DNA of 52,858 bases from Pseudomonas cedrina subsp. fulgida (GCA_016937595.1 JAFHKH010000010.1:1-52858), one strand, 5' to 3'; positions 16,511 to 27,196 are shown, numbered from the stretch's first letter. Notes: generated from the sequence alone by a model not told the origin. Made by a program: numbers and translations.

Positions 16511-18616
16511 ATGGCTCGTACTACTCCGATTAGCCGCTACCGTAACATCGGTATCGTTGCTCACGTGGATGCTGGCAAAACCACCACCACCGAGCGCGTA
16601 CTGTTTTACACCGGCAAAAGTCACAAGATGGGCGAGGTGCATGACGGCGCCGCGACCACAGACTGGATGGTTCAGGAGCAGGAGCGTGGTATTACCATTA
16701 CTTCTGCTGCTATTACCGCCTTCTGGAAAGGTTCCGAGAAGCAGTACAAAGATGAACACCGCTTCAACGTAATCGATACCCCGGGCCACGTAGACTTCAC
16801 CATTGAAGTTGAGCGTTCCCTGCGTGTACTCGACGGCGCTGTCGTTGTGTTCTGTGGTACCTCGGGTGTTGAGCCGCAGTCGGAAACCGTATGGCGTCAA
16901 GCCAACAAATACGGCGTTCCACGTCTTGTTTACGTAAACAAGATGGACCGTGCGGGTGCGAACTTCCTGCGCGTGATCGGTCAGATCAAGCAGCGCTTGG
17001 GTCACACCCCGGTGCCAATCCAGTTGGCTATCGGTTCCGAAGATAATTTCCAGGGTCAGATCGATCTGTTGACCATGGAAGCTGTCTACTGGAACGATGC
17101 CGACAAAGGTATGGTTCCTGTTCGCAAGCCTATCCCTGCTGAACTGCAGGAACTGGCTGACGAATGGCGCAACAACATGGTTGAAGCTGCGGCCGAAGCC
17201 AACGAAGAGCTGATGAACAAGTACCTCGAAGGTGAAGAACTCACCAACGTGGAAATCAAGGCCGCTCTGCGTCAGCGTACTATCGCTGGCGAAATCGTCC
17301 TGGCTGTTTGCGGTTCCTCGTTCAAGAACAAGGGCGTTCCCCTGGTTCTCGATGCTGTGATCGACTACCTGCCGGCACCGGTTGATATTCCAGCCATCAA
17401 GGGTACTGACCCGGATGACGAGACTATCGAGCTGGAGCGTCATGCAGACGACGCAGAACCGTTCTCCGCTCTGGCATTTAAAATTGCCACTGACCCATTC
17501 GTGGGTACCTTGACCTTCGTCCGCGTTTACTCGGGCGTGTTGAACTCCGGCGACGGCGTGATCAACTCGGTTAAAGGCAAGAAAGAGCGCGTGGGTCGTA
17601 TGGTGCAAATGCACGCAAACGCCCGCGAAGAGATCAAGGAAGTGCGCGCTGGTGACATCGCGGCCCTGATCGGCATGAAGGACGTCACCACTGGTGAAAC
17701 CTTGTGCAACGCTGACAAGCCAATCATCCTGGTTCGCATGGACTTCCCGGAGCCGGTTATTTCGGTTGCCGTAGAGCCTAAGACCAAGGATGACCAGGAA
17801 AAAATGGGTATCGCTCTGGGCAAACTTGCTCAGGAAGATCCATCTTTCCGCGTCAAGACTGATGAAGAGACTGGTCAAACGATCATCTCCGGCATGGGCG
17901 AGCTTCACCTGGACATCCTGGTTGACCGGATGCGCCGTGAGTTCAACGTCGAAGCCAACATCGGTAAGCCTCAGGTTTCCTATCGTGAGCGCATCACGAA
18001 GAACTGTGAAATCGAAGGCAAGTTCGTTCGTCAGTCCGGCGGTCGTGGTCAGTTCGGTCACTGCTGGATCCGTTTTGCTCCTGCTGACGAAGGTCAGGAA
18101 GGTCTGCAATTCGTGAACGAAGTAGTAGGTGGTGTGGTTCCTAAGGAATACATCCCTGCTATCCAGAAGGGTATCGAAGAGCAGATGAAGAACGGTGTTG
18201 TTGCCGGCTATCCGCTGATCGGCCTGAAAGCAACCGTTTTTGACGGTTCTTACCACGACGTCGACTCCAACGAGATGGCGTTTAAGGTGGCTGCCTCCAT
18301 GGCAACCAAGCAACTGGCCCAGAAGGGCGGTGGTGAGTTGCTTGAGCCAATCATGGCGGTAGAAGTTGTTACACCTGAAGACTATATGGGTGATGTCATG
18401 GGCGACCTTAACCGTCGTCGCGGCATGATCTTGGGTATGGAAGACACGGTTTCCGGCAAAGTGATTCGCGCCGAGGTTCCGTTGGGTGAGATGTTCGGTT
18501 ATGCGACCGACGTTCGCTCCATGTCTCAGGGTCGCGCAAGCTACTCTATGGAATTCAAAAAATACAACACAGCTCCGGCGCATATCGCTGAAACTGTATC
18601 CAAAAAACAAGGCTGA
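16511..18616 (+). CDS. fusA: Elongation factor G
   Basis: A 701-residue EF-G, the GTPase that drives ribosomal translocation and, with RRF, ribosome recycling. The G1 loop AHVDAGKT is at residues 17-24, followed by the G2 region [10 protein letters not shown]3 DTPGHVDF and G4 NKMD. Domain IV, which enters the decoding site, contains [12 protein letters not shown]. It sits in the normal place between rpsG and tuf; pseudomonads often carry a second fusA elsewhere, and this operon copy corresponds to fusA1. Intact frame, no fusidic-acid change judged by eye. Confidence 0.98.
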   Translation: MARTTPISRYRNIGIVAHVDAGKTTTTERVLFYTGKSHKMGEVHDGAATTDWMVQEQERGITITSAAITAFWKGSEKQYKDEHRFNVIDTPGHVDFTIEVERSLRVLDGAVVVFCGTSGVEPQSETVWRQANKYGVPRLVYVNKMDRAGANFLRVIGQIKQRLGHTPVPIQLAIGSEDNFQGQIDLLTMEAVYWNDADKGMVPVRKPIPAELQELADEWRNNMVEAAAEANEELMNKYLEGEELTNVEIKAALRQRTIAGEIVLAVCGSSFKNKGVPLVLDAVIDYLPAPVDIPAIKGTDPDDETIELERHADDAEPFSALAFKIATDPFVGTLTFVRVYSGVLNSGDGVINSVKGKKERVGRMVQMHANAREEIKEVRAGDIAALIGMKDVTTGETLCNADKPIILVRMDFPEPVISVAVEPKTKDDQEKMGIALGKLAQEDPSFRVKTDEETGQTIISGMGELHLDILVDRMRREFNVEANIGKPQVSYRERITKNCEIEGKFVRQSGGRGQFGHCWIRFAPADEGQEGLQFVNEVVGGVVPKEYIPAIQKGIEEQMKNGVVAGYPLIGLKATVFDGSYHDVDSNEMAFKVAASMATKQLAQKGGGELLEPIMAVEVVTPEDYMGDVMGDLNRRRGMILGMEDTVSGKVIRAEVPLGEMFGYATDVRSMSQGRASYSMEFKKYNTAPAHIAETVSKKQG

Positions 18617-18646
18617 TTCAGTCCTTTAGGCAAGGAGTTAATTGTC

Positions 18647-19840
18647 GTGGCTAAAGAAAAATTTGATCGTTCCCTACCGCACGTCAACGTTGGCACCATC
18701 GGTCACGTTGACCACGGTAAAACCACTCTGACTGCTGCTCTGACTCGCGTTTGCTCCGAAGTTTTCGGTTCTGCAATCGTTGATTTCGATAAAATCGACA
18801 GCGCACCAGAAGAAAAAGCTCGTGGTATCACCATCAACACCGCGCACGTTGAATACAACTCGCTGATCCGTCACTACGCTCACGTTGACTGCCCAGGTCA
18901 CGCTGACTATGTGAAGAACATGATCACCGGTGCTGCCCAGATGGACGGCGCGATCCTGGTTTGCTCGGCCGCTGATGGTCCGATGCCACAAACCCGTGAG
19001 CACATCCTGCTGTCCCGTCAGGTTGGCGTTCCGTACATCGTGGTTTACCTGAACAAGGCCGACCTGGTAGACGACGCTGAGCTGCTGGAACTGGTTGAGA
19101 TGGAAGTGCGCGATCTGCTGAGCACTTACGACTTCCCAGGCGACGACACTCCGATCATCATCGGTTCTGCTCGTATGGCTCTGGAAGGCAAAGACGATAA
19201 CGAAATGGGCACCACGTCCGTTCGTAAACTGGTTGAGACTCTGGACAGCTACATCCCAGATCCAGTCCGTGTTATCGACAAGCCGTTCCTGATGCCAATC
19301 GAAGACGTGTTCTCGATCTCCGGTCGCGGTACTGTTGTAACTGGTCGTATCGAGCGCGGTATCGTCAAGGTTCAAGATCCACTGGAAATCGTTGGTCTGC
19401 GTGACACTACCGTCACCACCTGCACCGGTGTTGAAATGTTCCGTAAGCTGCTCGACGAAGGTCGTGCTGGCGAGAACTGCGGCGTTCTGCTGCGTGGTAC
19501 CAAGCGTGACGACGTTGAGCGTGGCCAGGTTCTGGTTAAGCCAGGTTCGGTTAAGCCGCACACCAAGTTCGAAGCTGAAGTGTACGTGCTGAGCAAAGAA
19601 GAAGGCGGTCGTCACACTCCGTTCTTCAAAGGCTACCGTCCACAGTTCTACTTCCGTACTACTGACGTGACTGGTAACTGCGAACTGCCGGAAGGCGTTG
19701 AGATGGTAATGCCGGGCGACAACATCAAAATGGTTGTTACCCTGATCAAAACCATCGCAATGGAAGACGGTCTGCGTTTCGCAATTCGCGAAGGCGGCCG
19801 TACCGTTGGTGCTGGTGTTGTAGCTAAAATCATCGAGTAA
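18647..19840 (+). CDS. tuf: Elongation factor Tu
   Basis: A 397-residue EF-Tu, which carries aminoacyl-tRNA to the ribosome as a ternary complex with [11 protein letters not shown] (residues 19-26), the switch I segment [25 protein letters not shown] and NKAD are all present, and domains 2 and 3 follow with the conserved [13 protein letters not shown]. It starts at GTG (AGGAGTTAATTGTCGTG). It is the fourth gene of the str operon and is followed by a strong terminator. It is the only tuf in the window: the second copy normally between tRNA-Thr and tRNA-Trp is missing. Confidence 0.98.
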   Translation: MAKEKFDRSLPHVNVGTIGHVDHGKTTLTAALTRVCSEVFGSAIVDFDKIDSAPEEKARGITINTAHVEYNSLIRHYAHVDCPGHADYVKNMITGAAQMDGAILVCSAADGPMPQTREHILLSRQVGVPYIVVYLNKADLVDDAELLELVEMEVRDLLSTYDFPGDDTPIIIGSARMALEGKDDNEMGTTSVRKLVETLDSYIPDPVRVIDKPFLMPIEDVFSISGRGTVVTGRIERGIVKVQDPLEIVGLRDTTVTTCTGVEMFRKLLDEGRAGENCGVLLRGTKRDDVERGQVLVKPGSVKPHTKFEAEVYVLSKEEGGRHTPFFKGYRPQFYFRTTDVTGNCELPEGVEMVMPGDNIKMVVTLIKTIAMEDGLRFAIREGGRTVGAGVVAKIIE

Positions 19841-19874
19841 TTATCTCTTTCGAGATCGCTCGTTGTTTTGAGAG

Positions 19875-19902
19875 GGCCCCCGCTTAGCGGGGGCCTTTTT
19901 TA
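19875..19902 (+). terminator. Terminator of the str operon
   Basis: GGCCCCCGC, a TTA loop and GCGGGGGCC followed by TTTTTTA, 34 bases after tuf: a perfect GC-rich rho-independent terminator. Confidence 0.95.
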
Positions 19903-19907
19903 TTGGG

Positions 19908-19936
19908 TTGACACCTACCAGGGGCGTCTATAGAAT
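19908..19936 (+). promoter_or_regulatory. Promoter of the S10 operon
   Basis: Perfect -35 TTGACA (19908-19913), 17-base spacer and -10 TAGAAT (19931-19936), directly after the tuf terminator. Transcription would start near 19943, leaving a leader of only about 55 bases before rpsJ. Confidence 0.9.
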
Positions 19937-19998
19937 TGCGCCTCCTTTTAACGGGCGTATTGCGCTCGCTGGGAATAGCAGCCGGAGTCTGAAATCCA

Positions 19999-20310
19999 AT
20001 GCAAAATCAGCAAATCCGTATCAGGTTGAAGGCTTTTGACCATCGCCTGATCGACCAATCCACCCAGGAAATCGTGGAAACCGCGAAACGTACTGGTGCT
20101 CAAGTGCGTGGTCCAATTCCACTGCCTACCCGTAAAGAGCGGTTCACCGTTCTGGTCTCCCCGCACGTCAACAAAGACGCGCGTGACCAGTACGAGATCC
20201 GTACTCATAAGCGCGTACTGGACATCGTCCAGCCAACGGATAAAACCGTTGATGCACTTATGAAGCTCGATCTGGCGGCCGGTGTGGAAGTACAGATCAG
20301 CCTCGGCTAA
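19999..20310 (+). CDS. rpsJ: 30S ribosomal protein S10 (NusE)
   Basis: A 103-residue S10. Besides its place in the 30S head it acts as NusE, joining NusB in rRNA antitermination and NusG in transcription-translation coupling. [22 protein letters not shown] and the [32 protein letters not shown] loop are typical; the long loop extends into the 30S interior. It is first of the S10 operon, 63 bases after the -10 box of a consensus promoter; rplC follows after 81 bases. Confidence 0.99.
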
Positions 20311-20391
20311 GACTTGGGTCTTAGTCGTGTAACGCTCTGAAATGGGCGGCCATAGCGGGTGAAAGCCCCGTACACTCATGAGGTTTACAAC

Positions 20392-21027
20392 ATGACTATT
20401 GGTGTAGTCGGTCGTAAATGCGGTATGACCCGTATTTTCACCGAAGAAGGTGTCTCCATTCCGGTCACGGTCATTGAGATCGAGCCGAATCGCGTCACCC
20501 AGTTCAAAACTGAAGAAACCGATGGCTATCGTGCAGTGCAAGTCACTGTCGGCGAGCGTCGTGCTTCGCGCGTGACTGCTGCTCAAGCAGGTCACTTCGC
20601 TAAAGCAAACGTTGCAGCTGGTCGCACCGTCATGGAGTTCCGTCTTGAAGACGGCGACTACCAGGCTGGCGATCTGATCAACGCTGAAATCTTCGCCGCT
20701 GGTCAACTGGTTGATGTAACCGGTCAGTCCAAGGGTAAAGGCTTCCAGGGTACGATCAAGCGTTGGAATTTCCGTGGCCAAGACAACACTCACGGTAACT
20801 CCGTTTCCCACCGCGTCCCGGGCTCTATTGGCCAGTGCCAGACTCCTGGTCGTGTATTCAAGGGCAAAAAAATGTCCGGTCATATGGGCGCTGAGCGCGT
20901 GACCGTGCAGTCCCTCGAAGTAGTGCGCGTCGACGCTGAACGCAATCTGTTGTTGGTCAAGGGTGCTGTTCCTGGCGCTACTGGCGGCAACCTGGTTGTA
21001 CGTCCAGCGGCCAAGGCTCGCGGTTAA
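20392..21027 (+). CDS. rplC: 50S ribosomal protein L3
   Basis: A 211-residue L3, an early 50S assembly protein whose central loop reaches toward the peptidyl transferase centre. [20 protein letters not shown] is the normal start; an in-frame extension back to 20359 has no family support. The loop region [19 protein letters not shown] contains the glutamine that is methylated by PrmB in E. coli. The frame is clean. rplD follows after 12 bases. Confidence 0.98.
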   Translation: MTIGVVGRKCGMTRIFTEEGVSIPVTVIEIEPNRVTQFKTEETDGYRAVQVTVGERRASRVTAAQAGHFAKANVAAGRTVMEFRLEDGDYQAGDLINAEIFAAGQLVDVTGQSKGKGFQGTIKRWNFRGQDNTHGNSVSHRVPGSIGQCQTPGRVFKGKKMSGHMGAERVTVQSLEVVRVDAERNLLLVKGAVPGATGGNLVVRPAAKARG

Positions 21028-21039
21028 GGGGAGGCTGAC

Positions 21040-21642
21040 ATGCAATTAAATGTAAATGACGCTCAAGCGATCGAAGTTTCCGAACTGACATTTGGCGGCG
21101 AATTCAACGAGACGCTGGTTCACCAAGCAGTCGTGGCCTACATGGCCGGCGGCCGTCAAGGTAGCAAGCAGCAAAAGACCCGTTCCGACGTACGTGGTGG
21201 CGGTAAGCGCCCTTGGCGTCAGAAAGGCACTGGCCGTGCTCGTGCCGGTACTATCCGTAGCCCAATCTGGCGTGGCGGCGGTACCACTTTCGCAGCTCGT
21301 CCACAGGATCACTCGCAGAAGCTCAACAAGAAGATGTACCGCGCAGCTCTGCGCTCCATCCTTGCTGAACTCGTGCGTACCGATCGTCTGGTCGTGGTTC
21401 AGGACTTCGCTGTTGAAAGTCCAAAAACCAAAGAACTGCTGGGCAAACTGACCAACATGAGCCTGACCGACGTTTTGATCGTGTCCGAAGCTGTTGATCA
21501 GAACCTGTACCTGGCTGCTCGCAACCTGCCACACGTTGATGTACGTGACGTGCAAGGTTCCGATCCAGTTAGTCTGATCGCATACGACAAGGTGTTGATC
21601 ACCGTGTCGGCCGTGAAGAAATTCGAGGAGCTGCTGGGATGA
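21040..21642 (+). CDS. rplD: 50S ribosomal protein L4
   Basis: A 200-residue L4, whose long loop lines the peptide exit tunnel. The loop segment [32 protein letters not shown] is split here into [19 protein letters not shown] and following residues, and is the site of macrolide-resistance changes in other bacteria; none is evident. In E. coli L4 also represses the S10 operon. Its stop overlaps the rplW start by four bases, suggesting coupled translation. An AAGGGGAGG ribosome binding site precedes the ATG. Confidence 0.98.
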
Positions 21643-21938
21643 ACCAGGAACGCGTATTTAAAGTTCTGCTTGGCCCGCACGTTTCCGAAAAGGCTACGGT
21701 TCTGGCTGACAAGAAAGGCCAGTTCGTTTTCAAGGTTGCAACTGACGCAACCAAGCTGGAAATCAAGAAGGCCGTCGAAAGCCTGTTCAGCGTGAAAGTA
21801 GAGCGTGTTACTACCCTGAATGTTCTGGGTAAGAGCAAGCGCACTGCTCGCGGTCTGGGCAAGCGTAATGACTGGAAGAAGGCAGTTATCTCCCTTCAGC
21901 CAGGCCAAGATCTCGATTTCAGCAGCAGTGCTGAGTAA
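21639..21938 (+). CDS. rplW: 50S ribosomal protein L23
   Basis: A 99-residue L23 at the peptide exit port, the docking site for trigger factor and [23 protein letters not shown] and the long beta-hairpin extension with [20 protein letters not shown] are typical of the bacterial form. It overlaps rplD by four bases (ATGA) and is 14 bases ahead of rplB. Length and spacing are standard for a gammaproteobacterial S10 operon. Confidence 0.98.
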
Positions 21939-21952
21939 GGAAGGGGTGCATC

Positions 21953-22777
21953 ATGGCAATCGTTAAATGCAAACCGACTTCCCCTGGCCGCCGTTTTGTG
22001 GTCAAGGTGGTCAATCAGGAGCTGCATAAAGGCGCTCCTCACGCACCGCTGCTCGAGAAAAAATCGAAGACTGGTGGTCGTAACAACAATGGTCGTATTA
22101 CCACTCGTCACATCGGTGGTGGCCATAAGCAGCATTATCGTCTGGTCGATTTCCGTCGCAACGACAAAGATGGCATCTCCGCCACTGTCGAGCGTATTGA
22201 GTACGATCCAAACCGTACTGCTCACATCGCTCTGCTGCTGTACGCAGATGGCGAGCGTCGCTACATCATCGCCCCTAAGGGCGTGAGCGCTGGCGACCAG
22301 CTGATCGCAGGTGCCTTGGCGCCGATCAAGCCGGGCAACGCTCTGCAACTGCGCAACATTCCAGTTGGTAGCACCGTACACGGCATCGAATTGAAGCCAG
22401 GTAAAGGCGCGCAAATCGCTCGTTCCGCTGGTGCTTCGGCTCAGCTGATCGCTCGTGAAGGTGTCTACGTGACCCTGCGTCTGCGTTCTGGTGAGATGCG
22501 TAAAGTGCTGGCTGAATGCCGCGCGACCTTGGGCGAAGTCTCGAACTCCGAGCACAGCCTGCGTTCGCTGGGTAAAGCTGGTGCCAAACGCTGGCGTGGC
22601 GTTCGCCCAACCGTTCGTGGTGTTGCCATGAACCCGGTTGACCACCCACACGGTGGTGGTGAAGGTCGTACCTCTGGTGGTCGTCATCCGGTATCTCCAT
22701 GGGGCTTCCCGACTAAGGGCGCGAAGACTCGTGGTAATAAGCGTACCGACAAAATGATCGTCCGTCGTCGCAAGTAA
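21953..22777 (+). CDS. rplB: 50S ribosomal protein L2
   Basis: A 274-residue L2, one of the most conserved ribosomal proteins, needed for subunit joining and near the peptidyl transferase centre. [19 protein letters not shown] opens it; the C-terminal [20 protein letters not shown] includes the conserved histidine (near residue 230) once proposed to support peptide transfer. GGAAGGGG precedes the start by seven bases. Frame and length are normal. Confidence 0.99.
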   Translation: MAIVKCKPTSPGRRFVVKVVNQELHKGAPHAPLLEKKSKTGGRNNNGRITTRHIGGGHKQHYRLVDFRRNDKDGISATVERIEYDPNRTAHIALLLYADGERRYIIAPKGVSAGDQLIAGALAPIKPGNALQLRNIPVGSTVHGIELKPGKGAQIARSAGASAQLIAREGVYVTLRLRSGEMRKVLAECRATLGEVSNSEHSLRSLGKAGAKRWRGVRPTVRGVAMNPVDHPHGGGEGRTSGGRHPVSPWGFPTKGAKTRGNKRTDKMIVRRRK

Positions 22778-22793
22778 ATAGAGGGATACGACA

Positions 22794-23069
22794 GTGCCAC
22801 GTTCTCTGAAAAAAGGTCCTTTTATTGATCTTCACCTACTGAAGAAGATCGAAGTGGCGGCGGAAAAGAACGATCGCAAACCAGTTAAGACCTGGTCGCG
22901 TCGTTCGATGATCCTGCCACAAATGGTCGGTCTGACCATTGCTGTACACAACGGTCGCTTGCACGTCCCAGTTCTCGTGAACGAAGACATGGTCGGCCAC
23001 AAACTAGGCGAGTTTGCCGGTACCCGCACTTATCGTGGGCACGTGGCAGACAAGAAAGCCAAGCGTTAA
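22794..23069 (+). CDS. rpsS: 30S ribosomal protein S19
   Basis: A 91-residue S19 in the 30S head, paired with S13 near the A-site finger. [18 protein letters not shown] and [22 protein letters not shown] are diagnostic. The start is GTG, supported by GAGGGA eight bases upstream and by the family N-terminus. It ends with the basic tail HVADKKAKR and is followed by rplV after 11 bases. Confidence 0.98.
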   Translation: MPRSLKKGPFIDLHLLKKIEVAAEKNDRKPVKTWSRRSMILPQMVGLTIAVHNGRLHVPVLVNEDMVGHKLGEFAGTRTYRGHVADKKAKR

Positions 23070-23080
23070 GGGGTTAGGAA

Positions 23081-23413
23081 ATGGAAGTAGCCGCTAAGTT
23101 GTCGGGCGCTCGAATCTCCGCCCAGAAAGCCCGCTTGGTCGCCGACCAGATCCGCGGGAAGAAGGTGGGCGAAGCGCTCAACCTGTTGGCTTTCAGCAGT
23201 AAGAAAGCCGCCGAGATCATGAAGAAAGTGCTGGAGTCGGCCGTAGCCAACGCCGAGCATAACGAAGGCGCAGACGTTGATGACCTTAAAGTCAGCACCG
23301 TTTTCGTCAACGAAGGGCGTTCGCTGAAGCGAATCATGCCACGTGCCAAAGGCCGTGCTGATCGCATCGTCAAGCGGTCTTGCCATATCACTGTCAAGGT
23401 TGCTGACAAGTAA
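23081..23413 (+). CDS. rplV: 50S ribosomal protein L22
   Basis: A 110-residue L22, whose extended beta-hairpin lines the exit tunnel opposite L4. [26 protein letters not shown] is typical (read in two parts), and the hairpin sequence [15 protein letters not shown] is wild type in form, without the deletion known from macrolide-resistant strains. rpsC follows after 13 bases. Confidence 0.98.
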
Positions 23414-23426
23414 CGGAGTCGAAGAG

Positions 23427-24113
23427 ATGGGTCAGAAAGTACATCCCATTGGCATTCGCCTGGGAATCGTCAAGGAACACACCTCCGTCTGGTATGCAGA
23501 CGGCCGGACTTATGCGGACTATTTGTTCGCTGATCTGAAGGTGCGTGAGTATCTCCAAGACAAACTAAAAAGCGCGTCCGTAAGCCGTATCGATATCCAT
23601 CGCCCGGCACAAACCGCACGTATCACCATCCACACCGCTCGTCCAGGTATTGTTATCGGGAAGAAAGGTGAAGATGTTGAGAAACTGCGTCAGGACCTGA
23701 CCAAGCAAATGGGTGTGCCTGTGCACATCAATATCGAAGAGATCCGCAAGCCGGAGCTCGACGGTATGCTGGTTGCGCAGAGCGTAGCTCAGCAGCTGGA
23801 GCGTCGCGTCATGTTCCGTCGCGCTATGAAGCGCGCTGTACAGAACGCCATGCGCATTGGTGCCAAAGGCATCAAAATCCAAGTGAGCGGTCGTCTCGGC
23901 GGTGCTGAAATCGCACGTACTGAATGGTATCGCGAAGGTCGTGTGCCACTGCACACCCTGCGTGCCGACATCGACTATGCCAACTACGAAGCTCACACCA
24001 CTTACGGTGTGATCGGTGTAAAGGTTTGGATCTTCAAAGGCGAAGTAATTGGTGGTCGCCAAGAAGAACTGAAACCACAAGCACCAGCGCCTCGTAAAAA
24101 AGCTGCTAAGTAA
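23427..24113 (+). CDS. rpsC: 30S ribosomal protein S3
   Basis: A 228-residue S3, which with S4 and S5 forms the mRNA entry pore and its helicase activity. The start [18 protein letters not shown] is the family standard, so the upstream in-frame ATG-less extension to 23343 is rejected. A KH domain with [14 protein letters not shown] (the GXXG loop) lies around residues 72-90. The C-terminal tail is short, basic and proline-alanine rich ([12 protein letters not shown]). Confidence 0.98.
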
Positions 24114-24125
24114 GGGGTACGCCAA

Positions 24126-24539
24126 ATGTTGCAACCAAAGCGTACGAAGTTCCGCAAGCAGATGACAGGCCACAACCGTGGTCTGGCTCAGCGCGGTAGC
24201 AAAGTCAGCTTCGGCGAGTTCGCGCTGAAGTCTGTAGCTCGTGGTCGTCTCACCGCTCGTCAGATCGAGTCAGCGCGTCGTGCACTGACCCGTCACGTTA
24301 AACGTGGCGGCAAGATCTGGATCCGTGTATTCCCGGACAAGCCGATCTCCAAAAAACCTCTCGAGGTTCGTATGGGTAAAGGTAAGGGTAACGTGGAATA
24401 CTGGGTAGCCCAGATTCAGCCAGGCAAAGTCCTGTATGAAATCGAGGGTGTAACTGAAGAGCTGGCGCGTGAGGCTTTTGCCCTGGCTGCTGCAAAGCTG
24501 CCGCTCGCCACCGCCTTTGTTAAACGGACGGTGATGTGA
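24126..24539 (+). CDS. rplP: 50S ribosomal protein L16
   Basis: A 137-residue L16, which contacts A-site tRNA and is one of the last proteins to join the 50[20 protein letters not shown] opens it and [23 protein letters not shown] follows in two conserved blocks. [19 protein letters not shown] includes the region where an arginine is hydroxylated by YcfD in E. coli. Its stop shares one base with the rpmC start. Confidence 0.98.
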
Positions 24540-24730
24540 TGAAAGCGAATGAACTTCGTGAAAAATCCGCACAGCAGCTGAACGAGCAACTGCTCGGCCT
24601 GCTGCGCGACCAGTTCAATCTGCGTATGCAGAAAGCAACTGGCCAGTTGGGGCAGTCTCATCTGCTCTCGCAAGTTAAGCGTGACATCGCTCGCGTGAAG
24701 ACTGTGCTCAACCAGCAGGCAGGTAAGTGA
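24539..24730 (+). CDS. rpmC: 50S ribosomal protein L29
   Basis: A 63-residue L29, a two-helix protein beside L23 at the tunnel exit. [21 protein letters not shown] and the [18 protein letters not shown]-terminus are typical. ATG at 24539 shares its first base with the rplP stop (TGATG); a GTG one codon upstream would lie inside rplP and is less likely. rpsQ begins two bases after its stop. Confidence 0.96.
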
Positions 24731-24732
24731 TC

Positions 24733-24999
24733 ATGGCTGAAGCCGAAAAGACTGTCCGTACGCTGACTGGCCGTGTTGTCAGCGACAAGATGGACAAAAC
24801 CATCACCGTTTTGATCGAGCGTCGCGTTAAGCACCCGATCTACGGTAAATATGTTAAGCGTTCGACTAAGCTGCACGCGCACGACGAAACCAATCAGTGC
24901 CACATCGGCGACAAAGTCACTATTCGTGAAACTCGTCCGCTGGCCAAGACCAAGTCTTGGGCACTGGTTGATGTTCTCGAACGCGCTGTGGAAGTCTAA
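24733..24999 (+). CDS. rpsQ: 30S ribosomal protein S17
   Basis: An 88-residue S17, an OB-fold protein that binds 16S rRNA early in 30S assembly. [23 protein letters not shown] leads into the conserved [21 protein letters not shown]. It begins two bases after rpmC. It is the last gene of the classical S10 operon; 23 bases later rplN opens the spc gene set without a clear terminator between them, so read-through is likely. Confidence 0.98.
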   Translation: MAEAEKTVRTLTGRVVSDKMDKTITVLIERRVKHPIYGKYVKRSTKLHAHDETNQCHIGDKVTIRETRPLAKTKSWALVDVLERAVEV

Positions 25000-25022
25000 G
25001 GACTAGGGGTCGGAGAAATTAT

Positions 25023-25391
25023 ATGATTCAGACTCAATCCATGCTCGATGTGGCCGATAACAGCGGCGCTCGCCGCGTTATGTGCATCAAGGTGCTGGGT
25101 GGCTCCCATCGTCGTTACGCTGGTATCGGTGACATCATCAAAGTTACCGTGAAGGAAGCAATTCCTCGCGGTAAAGTGAAAAAAGGCCAAGTGATGACTG
25201 CTGTTGTAGTCCGCACTCGTCACGGCGTACGCCGTGCTGATGGCTCCATTATCCGCTTTGATGGCAACGCTGCTGTTCTTCTGAACAACAAGCAAGAGCC
25301 TATCGGCACCCGTATCTTTGGGCCAGTGACCCGTGAGCTTCGTACTGAGAAGTTCATGAAGATCGTCTCGCTCGCCCCAGAAGTGCTGTAA
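25023..25391 (+). CDS. rplN: 50S ribosomal protein L14
   Basis: A 122-residue L14, which forms part of the intersubunit bridge B8 and is the binding site of the silencing factor Rsf[25 protein letters not shown] is the hallmark start, and [21 protein letters not shown] is present. GGTCGGAG lies upstream as a weak ribosome binding site. First gene of the spc set. Confidence 0.98.
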   Translation: MIQTQSMLDVADNSGARRVMCIKVLGGSHRRYAGIGDIIKVTVKEAIPRGKVKKGQVMTAVVVRTRHGVRRADGSIIRFDGNAAVLLNNKQEPIGTRIFGPVTRELRTEKFMKIVSLAPEVL

Positions 25392-25402
25392 GGAGATCCG
25401 AC

Positions 25403-25717
25403 ATGCAAAAGATTCGTCGTGACGACGAGATCATCGTGATCGCCGGCAAAGACAAAGGTAAGCGCGGTAAGGTGCTTAAGGTTCTCGCTAATAACCGTCT
25501 GGTTATCGGTGGTCTGAACCTGGTCAAGCGTCATACCAAGCCTAACCCGATGTCGGGCGTGCAGGGCGGTATCGTCGAAAAAGAAGCTCCACTGGACGCT
25601 TCTAACGTCGCCATTTTCAACGGCGAAACCAACAAGGCTGACCGCGTTGGTTTCAAAGTAGAAGATGGCAAGAAAATTCGTGTCTTCAAGTCGACCCAAA
25701 AAGCGGTTGATGCTTGA
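25403..25717 (+). CDS. rplX: 50S ribosomal protein L24
   Basis: A 104-residue L24, an assembly initiator of the 50S subunit. The N-terminal KOW motif [16 protein letters not shown] is visible at about residues 14-29, then [25 protein letters not shown] precedes the ATG by six bases. Gap to rplE is 20 bases. Confidence 0.98.
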   Translation: MQKIRRDDEIIVIAGKDKGKRGKVLKVLANNRLVIGGLNLVKRHTKPNPMSGVQGGIVEKEAPLDASNVAIFNGETNKADRVGFKVEDGKKIRVFKSTQKAVDA

Positions 25718-25737
25718 ACACTGCTAGGTAGAAGACC

Positions 25738-26277
25738 ATGGCACGACTAAAAGAGATTTACTGGAAAGAAATCGCACCGAAACTTAAGGAAGAACTTAAG
25801 CTTTCGAACGTGATGGAAGTTCCACGCGTTACCAAAATCACCCTGAACATGGGTTTGGGCGAAGCGGTCGGTGACAAAAAAGTCATCGAGCACGCTGTTG
25901 CTGACCTGGAAAAGATCACCGGTCAAAAAGTCGTTGTGACTTACGCTCGGAAATCCATCGCTGGCTTTAAAGTTCGCGAAGGCTGGCCGATCGGCGTCAA
26001 AGTGACTCTGCGCCGTGAGCGTATGTACGAATTCCTGGATCGTCTGCTGTCGATCTCCCTGCCTCGGGTTCGCGACTTCCGCGGCCTGAATGCCAAGTCC
26101 TTCGATGGTCGTGGTAACTACAGCATGGGCGTGAAAGAGCAGATCATTTTCCCGGAAATCGACTACGACAAGATCGATGCTCTCCGCGGTCTGGACATCA
26201 CCCTGACCACCACTGCCAAGAACGATGATGAAGGTCGCGCCCTGTTGCGTGCTTTCAAATTCCCGTTCCGCAACTGA
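25738..26277 (+). CDS. rplE: 50S ribosomal protein L5
   Basis: A 179-residue L5, which with L18 binds 5S rRNA and forms bridge B1b to the 30S head. The conserved [28 protein letters not shown] is present as two adjoining blocks, and the C-terminus ends [11 protein letters not shown] as usual. In E. coli S8 represses the spc operon by binding mRNA near the rplE start; no check of that fold was made here. rpsN follows after 13 bases. Confidence 0.98.
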   Translation: MARLKEIYWKEIAPKLKEELKLSNVMEVPRVTKITLNMGLGEAVGDKKVIEHAVADLEKITGQKVVVTYARKSIAGFKVREGWPIGVKVTLRRERMYEFLDRLLSISLPRVRDFRGLNAKSFDGRGNYSMGVKEQIIFPEIDYDKIDALRGLDITLTTTAKNDDEGRALLRAFKFPFRN

Positions 26278-26290
26278 TTGGAGTAGGACC

Positions 26291-26596
26291 ATGGCCAAGA
26301 TGAGCATGAAAAACCGCGAGCTGAAGCGTCAGCTCACGGTTGCCAAGTACGCCAAGAAGCGTGCAGCACTGAAAGCAATCATCGTTGATCTGAACGCAAG
26401 TCCAGAAGCGCGTTGGGAAGCTACAGTTGCTCTGCAGAAGCAGCCACGTGACGCAAGCGCCTCGCGCATGCGTAACCGCTGCCGCCTGACCGGTCGTCCA
26501 CACGGCGTTTACCGCAAGTTCGGCCTTGGCCGTAACAAACTGCGTGAAGCGGCAATGCGTGGTGACGTACCAGGTCTGGTTAAAGCCAGTTGGTAA
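26291..26596 (+). CDS. rpsN: 30S ribosomal protein S14 (zinc-free form)
   Basis: A 101-residue S14 of the long type without the CXXC zinc ribbon found in the 61-residue form. [20 protein letters not shown] opens it; the C-terminal block [20 protein letters not shown] contains a single cysteine. The ATG at 26291 matches the family; an in-frame reading from 26225 lies inside rplE and is rejected. An unusually wide 207-base gap follows before rpsH. Confidence 0.98.
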   Translation: MAKMSMKNRELKRQLTVAKYAKKRAALKAIIVDLNASPEARWEATVALQKQPRDASASRMRNRCRLTGRPHGVYRKFGLGRNKLREAAMRGDVPGLVKASW

Positions 26597-26658
26597 GTAC
26601 TTTCAGCGTCCAGGCAGTTGTTATCGCAAGATACTGACCGCCGGTGACCTTGAATCTG

Positions 26659-26684
26659 GAACAAGCCCCTTTTGGGGCTTGTTT
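26659..26684 (+). terminator. Terminator-like hairpin inside the spc operon
   Basis: GAACAAGCCCC, a TTTT loop and GGGGCTTGTTTC form a perfect 9-10 bp stem followed by a short T-rich stretch, 62 bases after rpsN. It could end or attenuate the upstream transcript. Confidence 0.75.
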
Positions 26685-26707
26685 CATTTCCGCAGTGTGT
26701 CTAAAAT
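26679..26707 (+). promoter_or_regulatory. Possible internal promoter before rpsH
   Basis: TTGTTT (26679-26684), 17-base spacer and TAAAAT (26702-26707), about 97 bases before rpsH. The -35 overlaps the tail of the hairpin just upstream. The -35 match is weak, so this is tentative. Confidence 0.45.
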
Positions 26708-26803
26708 ACGCGGCTCGCCTGAGCCCGTGTGTTTTCTGCTCGGAGATTCTCGGCGACATATGTAGCCGCAAGGCTAATTTTTTTGTATTAGGAGCGTCTA
26801 GCC

Positions 26804-27196
26804 ATGAGTATGCAGGACCCGTTAGCGGACATGCTAACTCGTATCCGTAATGCCCAGATGGCTGAAAAGTCCGTCGTAAGCATGCCATCTTCCAAGTTGA
26901 AGGTAGCTGTTGCCAAAGTCCTGAAAGACGAAGGCTACATTGCGGGTTATCAGATCAGCAGCGAAATCAAACCTCTGCTGTCCATCGAGCTGAAATACTT
27001 CGAAGGCCGTTCGGTCATCGAAGAAGTGAAGCGCGTTAGCCGTCCAGGCCTGCGTCAGTACAAGTCCGCTGAAGACCTGCCGAAAGTTCGTGGCGGTCTG
27101 GGCGTGTCTATCGTCTCCACCAACAAAGGTGTGATGACGGATCGTGCTGCGCGCGCTGCCGGTGTCGGCGGCGAAGTTCTTTGCACTGTGTTCTAA
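26804..27196 (+). CDS. rpsH: 30S ribosomal protein S8
   Basis: A 130-residue S8, a central organiser of the 16S platform and, in E. coli, repressor of the spc operon. [22 protein letters not shown] and the C-terminal [22 protein letters not shown] are diagnostic. A TTAGGAGCG ribosome binding site lies ahead of the ATG. It is preceded by a hairpin and a possible promoter in the 207-base gap, so the second half of the spc set may have its own transcript. Confidence 0.98.
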   Translation: MSMQDPLADMLTRIRNAQMAEKSVVSMPSSKLKVAVAKVLKDEGYIAGYQISSEIKPLLSIELKYFEGRSVIEEVKRVSRPGLRQYKSAEDLPKVRGGLGVSIVSTNKGVMTDRAARAAGVGGEVLCTVF

